Assembly: GCA_016490735.1 (NCBI GenBank)
Contig: JAEMWC010000057.1
Location: 1,090,001 to 1,154,000, forward strand
Source: Pachyseris speciosa
Taxonomy: Eukaryota > Cnidaria > Anthozoa > Scleractinia > Pachyseridae
Length of the DNA: 64,000 nucleotides
Direction: 5' to 3'
Shown: positions 23,601 through 33,500 of the stretch, one piece after another
Layout: the number at the start of each line of letters is the position of its first letter
Position numbering within the stretch: position 1 is the first letter of the stretch
Translations under genes and position numbers: made by a program
Notes under the pieces: generated by a model
Database searches by the model: none
What the model saw: only the letters and a program-made list of their open reading frames with translations
Told to the model about the DNA's origin: nothing

Positions 23601-26600
23601 TCTTTTCGCTTTTCTGATCGCCTTCAGTTACGTGATTTTCACTCACTGGCTGCTCGACACTTTGTGCGTGCTGCGTGTCCTCCACGCTCTTTGACACGTG
23701 CTCTTGGGTTTTTTGCCCTATATTTTCAACGTTTTCTAAGGCCACAGGCTTCAGTGTCACCGTGGGCTCGTCATACAGAGACAAATGATTGCCTCCGTCG
23801 ACAGCATCGCGTTCGATTTTTACTGCAGTTTCCACGAAAACTTCATCCTTCGACTCGACAATTTCTTCTAGAATATTCTCTTCTGGTGCCGGTGACTACA
23901 TGCAGACAAGAAAGAAAGTTTGCTACATTAGAAAAAGGCTTTGACCCTTTCCCATCTCTTCCCGTTCTTTGATCAAGATAATCTCAAGCCAACATTATAG
24001 AGCCTCCCTCGTAGCCGTTGTTTGTGTCGGTCATATTCTCTCTCCCGACCGACACAAACAACGGCTGCGAAGGAGGCTAGGCTAACGTGGGATTTGCAAT
24101 TTTCTAAACGACGTTGCCTTAAAGTTCAAAACAAGCAGACTAAAGAAAACCGCCTTCAAGAAAACGAGAATACTACTTAGATTTTGAAAGATTTAATTTC
24201 TATGCTGTCGCACGGATACTCGGAAAATGAAATTCAGAGTTCGCCCAACAGAAGTAAAAACCTATGACCTTCCAGTTACTATTTAAGGGGGACTGTCAAG
24301 GTAATTCCTTTTATAAGTTTGTTCAAATTATGAAGTACTTTTTCTCTTACATGAACAGGCCGAGAAACACGAAAAGGTTGATTTAAAATCAAAAACTAGA
24401 ATTATTTTACAGAGATTTTTCCAAGACACAATGACAAAACTTGATTGAAAACGTTAACCTAACTTTTTTCAAGTTGTAATTCATTTCTTCCTCATCATCT
24501 ATGGCCATAGACAACCGCAAATAGTTTCACTGCACGCATTAAGTGCTTCGCAGGAAAACTGCAAAATCTTTGCAAGATTTCACTGTTGGAAACACAGTAC
24601 ATCTTTGAGTGCAGTGCCCCTTTAATAGCTGTAGGAGACTCGTGGGAGCAAAGTGAATAGAAGAGAAGCTACATTAGCAGCCAACCATTCTTGAAATTTT
24701 AAAGGAACAGAAATAAGCAAGCAGACGGAGGATGGGCCAAGGGGTCTTCTTTACCTCTTACTGGCGCTTTATGCCCGTTTCTCAGTGTTTCCTGCCTCTT
24801 TAAACTGTATCTATTGCAAATTACCAGGGCCCTAGCTGGTATGAGGCGAACCGAGGCACTTGCCTCGGAAAAAATGTCGAATTTATTTACGGTATTTTTG
24901 TTCCTTATCGTGTCTGTTTTACGAAAAATATAAACAGGTTCTCTAGTTTCACAACTGCGTAAGCATTTTCTTGAGGTTCCTGTAAGAGGTTTACATTGAA
25001 AAATAATAAATGAATATTAAAGATTTTTTTTTCTTTTTAGCGGGTTTGCCTCGAAAACAATTTTCGTCTGGTTACCGCCCAGATTACTAAATATTACACA
25101 AAGTTGCTAGTTTTTCACGCTTTCCACCACTTTCAAAATCCTTGCTCCTTCCCTTTCATCTAATATCCCATAATTATTATTTTACTGGTAACTCATAATC
25201 AAGTACATACCATATTTACTTGATTAAACTCCGCGGCGTTTATTACATTTTGAGCGTGTCCGATGCCGCGTTTATTCAAGGGCGGCGTTTATTCCCAAAT
25301 CGTAATTGTCTGGCTTGTGAGCAACGTTCAGAGAATTTCGATGTCACTGCCCCCTTCGTGATACGTCGAATGAACGCCACATTCTTCTTATTGGGTGCAG
25401 CGTTTATTGAAGGGTGGCGTTTATTGGTATAATAGAGAGCGGCGTTTATTCTTCGGGGGCGGTACGATATGTGCCACTGGACTATGAACTAAACCGAAAT
25501 ATGATCATATATAGCTGCATAAACAATAATGATATCAGATACCTTACACTTCACACTCGTACGTTCTTGAATAGACACAAGTTGAGGTCTGGAGTCTAAT
25601 CTGTAACAAAAGAAGTAGATAAAGAATTGCAACAAGAATCATCAAAAATTAGTAGCTAGAGCAAACTAACGAGGAATACACAGCATTCTTACATTCAATG
25701 TGAGGCAATTTAGAGATTCACAGACAAGCTAACTTCTGTGACGAAACCTCATAATCTTGAAAAGAATCTGTATTCTCTGAATTCTCATCACCAAATTAAG
25801 GGTGCGTTCCTTTGGGATTAAATAACGAATGAAAGTTAAGCAAATGGCAAGTATGCCCATGGAGAAACCATTAGGGCTTTTTATTCAGGCTACAGGCTCC
25901 TCAAAAAATTCAACTTCATCTTATTTAATTTATGAATACACACAAATTAACACTCATAGGCAGCAAAACACAAAGCCGCTCATTCAAATTAGGGGCAGTC
26001 AATTCAGGAGAAATGTTCTTAACTTCATTAGACTTTATAAACAGAGAAATACTGTCAGCATTCTGAATTTCTGTATTAGAAACAAAACTGACTACACTTA
26101 TGATACACTTACATTGACTCATCATCTTGACTATTTTTGTCACAATCACCGCACAGGCTCCCAGCTATTACAAGGATCATGACTCCAATTACCAACAGGA
26201 TGACTGGCTGGAAAGGAATGTCATCCTTGGGATTCCTGTGCATGGAGAGCTCAGCAACACTCATGAGTTTCCTTGTTATACGTGATGCTCCTGAAAATAT
26301 TCAACAATGTGTTAAGCCCTGGCCAAATGGACTCACAAATAGATGCAAGTTGAAAACTTGGGTCAACTTGCGACTCCGTTTGGCCAGGTCTTGCATGCAC
26401 TTGTGTTGACTTGCAAGGACTTGCACTCATTTTGGTCAAGATCAAATTTTCACGCAAGTCGACACAAGCTTTTCACTCGTTTAGCCACCCAACTCAAGTC
26501 ACTGCAAGTTGAGTGACATCCATTTGATGTTATAGCAATCTAGTAGCTATTAATTAAAAATGGATTTTTTTGCGACTTTCATGTACTTGCAAGGAAACTT

Positions 26601-28596
26601 GCAAGACTGTTTGGCCACCCAACACAACTCTCTTTGCAAGTTCAGCTAGCGGATACTTGCAGCAACTTGCAAGTCCATTTGGCCTGGGCTTTAGTTAGAA
26701 ATCAATCAATCCAATTATGCAAATAAAGGCTTACTCAAAGGGTAGAAATAATCATCTTTTCAGGATGTCTTTGGGCTTTCTTCATAACTTTTCTGGGTCT
26801 TTGTGGAGAGTTTCAAAAGATGTTAATCTAAACTGAGAGCAAAGTATGGCTTGTAGAAAGCATAACCTTTAAATTATTTTATAAAGTGGCTTGATTACTT
26901 TTTTCACTCAGAAAATCAGAGTTATAGGTATGAGGGGAAGAATAGTTGATTAATTCCTGTCAAGCATTTTGGAAATCTGCTGACCAGTGCATAAGGTTTG
27001 GGCATCATGTGATAAACTAAAATAATAATATTAGACTCAAGTTACTATTTTGCTTGTTGATGTTTGTCGTTTAAAGGTATAATCCTAAAGAATAATGATA
27101 ATAACTTTATTAAAGTCTCAAATCTTTCCAGCCAAGCATAGCTGCTCCCTACTAATTGAGGAGACTGAATCAAATCAACTCTAAATCAAGTAGAATCAAA
27201 TCAAATCAAATGTTGGTTTTGGGGGAGAAGGGAAAACTGGAGTAGCCGGAGAAAAACCTCTGCATTTGGGCCAAACTGCTGGATTGGAAGGCATGTGCCT
27301 TGTAGTTCTGCCATCTTGACCATACTGCTTTGTTATAACTTACAAACCTGAGTCAAACTGTACAACCAAAATTATGATCATAAAAACCAAAAACCAAATT
27401 TTATCAAGATACTACAAAAACCCAGTAAAAAATATACAGAAGAGAAGGGACTTGCTTTTGATAATTTTTTTTTCTGAGATAAAGGGAACAGATATAAAGG
27501 GACTATTTGTTTTAAAGAAGGTTGTTACCCTTAAATTTGAACATGCAGTGTTTGTGCGTAGGTTAACTATTTTAGTATCATCAAAATAATTAAGACTTCT
27601 ACTCTTACTGTTGAAAGTCTGGAGGTACGCTTCTTCAAAAATTGGGTGATAGATGGAGGTCAAATTATTATTAAAACCACGAATTTTGGTGAATTCGGTC
27701 TATCATTAACCATGCCCCAAAATAAACAATACATGTACATATATTTTAAAAACAAAGAAATAAAGAAAAGGAAAGAAACAAGGGAAAGATCCAAATATAC
27801 CCCTGATATCACGCCTATAAATATGTTCAACCGAGTGGAAATTAATATCTATTTTCCGCACTTACTCTGTCCCCTCGGAAAGTGAATACAGTCCATAAAC
27901 TTCCGGTTCGAACATACAATCTGCATGATAAAATTCACGCCCGAAGGGAGCCTGGCCATATCGCCTTCATCGACGTATATCTGGGAAAAAGCCAAAGCAG
28001 AAACATGATCTTCGGTTAGCATTACTGCTCAGACAATTTACATACTTCTATAAGAAAAGGTGTTTGGCGTTACTAACAATAAACAATTGAATTAACTGCA
28101 TGCTTGGTCGACTTGGTGCGCTTTTTCATATTAATATGAACAAATTGACATTAATCAAAGTTATCCAAATTACTGATTTTAGAGGTAGTAACCAAAAGCA
28201 AAATATGCAACAAGCATTCATAGGAATATAATTTTCTTTTAATTTTACCTTGTACAATTTCGGATTCTCAATTTCCAAGCGAACTTCAAGTTTATGAGAT
28301 GATCTCTCATTCCATTCTTGTTCGTTGATTTCCTTCGCATCATTCCAGACTTCGAGGTCGCAGTAACTGCTGTTTGCAATAAAGAAAGTCTTCTCACTGA
28401 AAATAACTTCATAAGCAATGTCGGAACGCTGTTTCTCTAATGGAATCTGTCCGAAATCCAAGCCACAAACGTTACTTCCGCCCATAGACAGATGTAAAGG
28501 CATTCCATAAACATCTCCAATTTGTCCAGTTTCAAGCAAATAAACAATCCCCAAAATCAAGCGAAAGAGCTGCCGATACCTCATAACGAAGTACAT
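20243..28596 (-). CDS. Predicted type I membrane protein with multi-tyrosine cytoplasmic tail
   Basis: Minus-strand exons, in transcript order: 28249-28596, 27866-27980, 26113-26290, then 22455-23895 and 20243-20643. Splice phases agree within the first three and within the last two. The start Met at 28596 opens a hydrophobic signal-like segment (FRLILGIVYLLETG). The short ectodomain contains ANSSYCDLEVW and VNFIMQIVCSNRKF. Exon 3 gives one membrane segment (PVILLVIGVMILVIAGSLC) followed by acidic DKNSQDDES. The long downstream exons are highly charged and contain YDEP, YEIV, YDTV, YEVV, YDEV (twice), YEEV, YATV and YELV (twice), plus polyproline (APPPPPVSSG, PPPLPP), all typical SH2/SH3 docking motifs. 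Exon 3 ends in phase 2 and the 23895 exon starts in phase 0, so at least one exon between them is missing from this model. A candidate is 25548-25600, which needs a partner. It could also be two genes. I do not recognise the family. Confidence 0.55.
21879..22084. mobile_element. 206-bp MITE with 9-bp target duplication
   Basis: TAGCCTGCGTAGCAAGC at the left is mirrored by GCTTGCTAGGCAGGCTA at the right, and the arms continue inward (TGTGGTTTC; GGGGCGAGAGCAAAAAA). TCCCAAACA flanks both sides exactly (21870-21878 and 22085-22093). It lies in the intron between the last two exons of the tyrosine-rich protein. The end sequence resembles that of the element at 34910-36028. Confidence 0.8.
22455..23895 (-). 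CDS. Long exon of tyrosine-rich protein
   Basis: Entry is through a good acceptor (pyrimidine-rich, then GCATGTAG), because an in-frame stop lies directly upstream. Exit is at GAAG|GTATGT. The 480-codon exon is dominated by Glu, Asp, Lys, Arg and Ser. It has a basic, His/Lys-rich early part (KKKRGSSKHDHEHEE), a proline-rich stretch (RGLPAPPPPPVSSGPAPP), and repeated acidic tyrosine sites (DDNYEIVE, ADDNYDTVR, DIYEVVED, DDLYDEVE, NLDLYEEVD, DYLYATVDLS). The length and composition indicate an intrinsically disordered signalling scaffold. Confidence 0.8.
24001..24078. repeat. Short perfect-stem inverted repeat
   Basis: AGCCTCCCTCGTAGCCGTTG and the following TTTGTGTCGG are mirrored by CCGACACAAACAACGGCTGC and GAAGGAGGCT with a loop of roughly 20 bases. 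It is probably a minimal MITE relic. Confidence 0.7.
24826..25090 (+). repeat. Uninterrupted copy of a dispersed repeat
   Basis: It contains both halves seen separately at 5800-5924 and 8476-8612. No coding frame is preserved. It serves as the reference copy for the split one. Confidence 0.65.
25210..25465 (+). repeat. Cluster of GGCGTTTATT units
   Basis: GCGGCGTTTATT or close variants recur at least six times (near 25230, 25268, 25285, 25400, 25416 and 25440). This is a degenerate repeat, probably part of an inverted-repeat element whose ends I could not fix. Confidence 0.5.
26316..26691. mobile_element. MITE in intron of the tyrosine-rich gene
   Basis: GCCCTGGCCAAATGGACTC at the left is mirrored by AGTCCATTTGGCCTGGGCT at the right. 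The interior is full of ACTTGCAAG words in both orientations. TTAA lies outside the left end (26312-26315), but the right side reads TTAG, so the target duplication is uncertain. Confidence 0.65.
27080..27320 (+). repeat. Possible dispersed repeat with conserved GGGAAAACTGGAGTA motif
   Basis: The words GGTTTTGGGGGAGAAGGGAA and AACTGGAGTAGCCGGAGAAA, then AAACCTCTGCATTTG, resemble a sequence I remember as recurring in cnidarian and other animal genomes. I cannot fix its limits or class from one copy. Confidence 0.3.
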
Positions 28597-28806
28597 CTAC
28601 TCAAAGACGATCGATTTGAATGCGGCGCTATCATAAATATTGGTTCTGTAGGAGTAATTCGTGAACCTATAAATGTACACAAAACAGGCGACGGGCCATC
28701 TTTTGTTTATGAGGCTGTTCTTACGCGTAGGCCTGGTGACTAGTCGGCACTCCTTCTGTCCATGATACCTTGCGGGTGCACAGCACATGCTGCCAAACTT
28801 TTCAAA
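28597..28806. promoter_or_regulatory. Shared bidirectional promoter region
   Basis: Only 210 bases separate the start codon of the minus-strand membrane protein (28596) from the TCP1 start codon (28807). Both transcription starts must lie in or next to this interval unless there are upstream non-coding exons. No TATA box stands out. Confidence 0.65.
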
Positions 28807-30552
28807 ATGTCTTCTGCGCCAAGTTCTGCCGAGCTGCTTCATGTTGGAGGCGAAAGAACCACCGGAGAAAACATACGAATGCAAAATGGTAAGGCAGAAC
28901 AAAAGCTTATGAATAAAAGTAGCCGGTGTTAAATTTTGAAGTGTATCTTTCCTCAGTAACTGCCGTAACAGCGATTGCAAACATTGTCAAAAGTTCTCTT
29001 GGGCCCGTCGGCTTGGACAAAATGCTGGTGGATGACATTGGGGTAAGCTTTCTTATTCCAGGATTTTTTTAAAAGTATTTTTAGGTTTTCTTTCGGGTTG
29101 AAATATATAGTGAACATTTAGTTGAATTGGGATTGAAAGTATGTATTTGTGCAGAATAGCTGAAACTTGCCGGTTTGTACATGATGTTACATTTGCGGCT
29201 TGTAACTTCGTTCAATAATGTTAGATTCTTGTACTATTAGTGAATGCAGTCTCATGAAAAACACCACGTATCGTTAGAAGTAATGTGATTTAGATTCACC
29301 ATAGTTCTCCACCCGTCCATGATCAATTTTCCCAATTTTTTCTGTTATGTCAATGGGAGGGGTATGAATATTTCCTGGCACATTTGGATCAACCTAATGG
29401 CATTGTAGACAGGTGGTAATTTTTCCTCTACATTCCATTTACTGAAAAATGGTTTCACCTGGATGTGGCAAAACCAAAGTCGTATCTCAAGATTAAGTTT
29501 CAATAACCCTGTGGTAAAAGGCTTGGGAAAATGCATGCCATCAAGTCACAGTCAGTTTTGGTTTGACTTCTAATAATGGTAAGAGACAAAAGCGTTTTTT
29601 TGTTCTAAGCAATAAGATGGGTTGGGTAAGCAAAAACAAAGCAACCGATAATTAAAAATTACTTCTGTCACCCTAAAGAAAACTGCTGTATGCACAGCTG
29701 AAAATAGCCCTAGGTTTACTATTAACCACTGGACACTAAAAAAAATTATGTGTGTAGGATGTTACAGTAACCAACGATGGAGCAACAATATTAAAGTTAC
29801 TGGAAGTCGAGCATCCTGCAGCTAAGGTTCTTTGTGAGCTTGCTGACCTGCAGGATCAGGAAGTTGGAGATGGAACAACATCTGTCGTCATACTTGCCGC
29901 AGAGTTTCTGAGGGGTGCTAATGAGTTGGTCAGACAGAAGATTCACCCCACCTCTATTATTAGTGGCTACAGATTAGCGTGCAAGTAAGTGCAGTTTGGA
30001 TACATTATGGCTACTGACACTGCAAAATATCTCTTATGAGGTACATGTAGCACAATAAAAGTGAAGTGAAGTGGCGATATGATGAGCCTTTGTGCACTTA
30101 CCGGTAATTTATAAGGCTGAGATTGAAAACCATTTATTTCCTTTCATTATAGTCTATTTAATAATTTCATCTGTAATCTTAATTTTTGTTTAGAATGCAT
30201 GCATATTTAGCCTATCATATTTTAGAGCGGTTTTCAATTGAAAGTTGAAAGTAATTGTTTGCTTTGGTTTTGCTTTGCTTTGCTCTGTGATTGGTTGGCA
30301 AATCTCACACCACTTTCTCAACCAATGAGAACCAAAACCAAAACCAATCACGGCTTGCACACGCACATTTTGAGTAAGTTACATGTAATTGCTTCAAATT
30401 CTGATTGGCTCATTGCACTGTTCGCTTTGGTTTTGGTTTTATGACACTCAATTGAAAATGGCTCTAATGTTCTAATCTATTCATAATAGCATTTAACACT
30501 TGTTAATCTTTTAAAGTGCATGCAAATATTTATATAGAGTGCACTCAAAAAA

Positions 30553-30584
<32 letters not shown>

Positions 30585-33500
30585 AACCATTATTCAACAA
30601 ATTGCTTTCAATTCAGCGTACCCATTTGTCTGTTATAATATGCCAATCGATTTTACTAGAGATAAATACATGTAACTGTTGACAAACTGCAACCAGACTA
30701 ATATTATGCTTTCTTGTAGATGTTTAATAACTGAACCTTCTTAATCTTCAGGGAAGCTTGCAAATACATCCAAGAACACTTGACAATCACTGTTGATGAA
30801 CTGGGAAAAGAAAGCATCGTAAGTGTTGCTAAGACATCAATGTCCTCCAAGTTGATTGGCCAGGTATCAGACTTCTTCGGTGAAATGGTTGTCGATGCTG
30901 TGATGGCCGTCAAACGACCAGGAAACAAAGGAGAAGCAAAGTATCCAATCAAAGCTATTAATGTGCTCAAGGCACATGGCGGCAGTGTTAAGGAAAGTGT
31001 ACTCGTGGATGGATATGCCTTGAACTGCACCATAGCCTCGCAAGGTATAATAAAAGTGGTAAAAAGCTCAGCCAGCCTTTTCAAGGACCGTATAGCGCTG
31101 TTGGATTAAGGCTTATTCCGTTGAGCTAAGCCTTGGGTCGTTGTTGCCATTCAGCCATCATTTCCAGTCCTTTTGATCAATTTTTGCTATTTACAATAAA
31201 GTTCTTTGGTATTTGTTTTTGATTTTTTGTAGAACTTTCATTATCATAGGTCATTGTTAAATCTATGGCTGACATTAATATTGCATTTATGATAAGAGGC
31301 AATTTTGAGATTATCCTTCACCTCTGTTACATGTGAGACTAGGTATAGAGTCTTTCATACGAAATAAGTTTTCATTCACAAACAGTTTGAACCAGCTCGC
31401 ATTTGAGAGTTTTTTAAATTGGTACCAACTTTGAGAGACAGAATACAACCCAAAAATGAACTGCTAGAAAACTCCTAAAGTACTTCTAGCAGAATAATGA
31501 TTAAATGTGTTGTGTTAGCAATAAATTCTATTTGTAAAGAACATCTTTTTTGTTGTTTTCTGCAGCTATGCCTAAGCGAATTGAAAATGCCAGAATAGCC
31601 TGTCTGGATTTTAGCCTACAGAAAGCCAAAATGCACCTTGGAGTCAGTGTTGTTGTTGAGGATCCTGAGAAATTAGAAGCTATTCGAAAAAGGTGAGAGG
31701 CAACAGATTAATAAACTGGGCATTCATTTGTGGGCTGTTTAGGACACTTGAAATGATAATATTTTGTGAATGGCTTGTGCAATTTTATCATTGACCAGGG
31801 CTTGGCCTTAACTTTTGTCATCAGTCGGCTTATAGCTAGTAAAATGGTAGTTCTCACTAGCCAAAGAGCTTTTTCTGCTAGCCATAAAATATACAGTTCA
31901 AGTTAGTAAAAACCTCTAATATCCATTGAAGATCATCGAAGTGCGAACAATATGATGGGCACTTTCATTTACGATTGAAGTGCATGATGGGAACACTTGG
32001 ATCCAGTCTCTTTAGCTGAATGTGGCTTGATCATGAAGCTGTTCACTTTCTTTCACACGATAGATTACTTCGTTTTTTTTTCTTTCTGCATGTTAAACAT
32101 TGTGTCAAGAAATTTGCCTTCATAAGTTTAGTAGCCAATATGGCTAGTAACTGAGGGAATTTCACTAGCCAAAAATGACAATCCAGTGGCATTTGGCTAG
32201 TTGACAACCCGCCAAGATCAAACCCTGATTGACAGTCTTTACAGTAAAACTCAGAAAACTGTGAACAGTAAGTACTATCTCTGGAATGTTTATTGTTCTT
32301 CAATCAATCAGACACTTGATCAAACTGCAGGAAGAAACCTCAAACCACATCTTAATGTGATCAATGTTACTGGTTGTCAGTATTTGTATTAGAAGCCAGG
32401 TGTCCCGGGTACTGGCCCCTGTCTACTTTGAAGGGAATACCCGGCTTTTTTAGATGCAAAATTGAAGGGCTGGGGGCATAAACTGCCTAAGTGGAGTTTT
32501 AGGTGTTTTTTTTTTGCATACGTTATTTCTCGAAAACGAAAAAGAAATCGGTGAAAAAAAATACGGGACAAAGTTTTTGAATCAAAATGCAGTTCACATG
32601 CAAAAATTTGGACAAATCTAAGTGAACTAAAAAAACGGCCAAAAATTACACATAGGCAGTTTATGCCCCCAGCACTTCATATGTCTGCCTTATTAACATG
32701 CATGAAGCAATGCCCAAGGGTATTCTTTATTTGAAAACTTAGCGCCAAATGCTCGTAACTGAAGGGTAAAACTGAAACTGGACATGAAATGATTGACAGG
32801 TAGAAAGGATTGTTCCATAGTTTGACGTAGACTAAAAGTTGTGATGGTTAAAACATTGGTACTTACGCAACGTGTCTGCCGAAGCTCCCGACTCGATCCG
32901 CGCTAGCTTGTTTGATTTAATCGAATTATGTCAATTTGCCTGTTCGCTCGGTGATCGAAGGACATCATGAAGTCTTTAGATCCACAAGTCTAACACGGCT
33001 GAAAGAAGCCAGTCGTGTTTTCTCTGCTTGCCAAACCATGAAGAGAGAGATTAATTTGACTCTCCGGTTTGGGAGGAGAGATTAAGAGCCGGGCAGAAAA
33101 AAAACTCTGAAAACATCTCTCGTCTCAAAAGCGGCTCGGTTTTGCTAGTCTTGGTCCATTTCTGAAAGGTTACCGTGCTAGAATTTGCGAAAAGGAGAGG
33201 TGTTTTTGGAGTTTTAGGGCAAAAAAGTCAGTGATGTTTGCAGAGTGTCTTTCGCTCGCGGAGGGCATAACATTCCCACAATTCATTGCAGCCGAAATAG
33301 GCGCTGTCTCGCGGGCCATTGAGGCCATGAAACAGTTCGTCAAAATTCGGAAACATTACGGAGAATTCATCCAAGATAGGGAAGTCAGCATGATGAGAAG
33401 TCCGTCCGTTTTCGATGACTATCTTGAAAACAATCCAGGGAAAAGTTGCATGGGCGCGCGTGGAAAATATTACTCGTGGTCGGTCGTCGAGTTGTTATGT

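Noticed and set aside
22740..23972. Plus-strand frames of 90-146 codons
   Set aside because: They are shadows of the minus-strand tyrosine-rich exon, which has better composition and splice signals.
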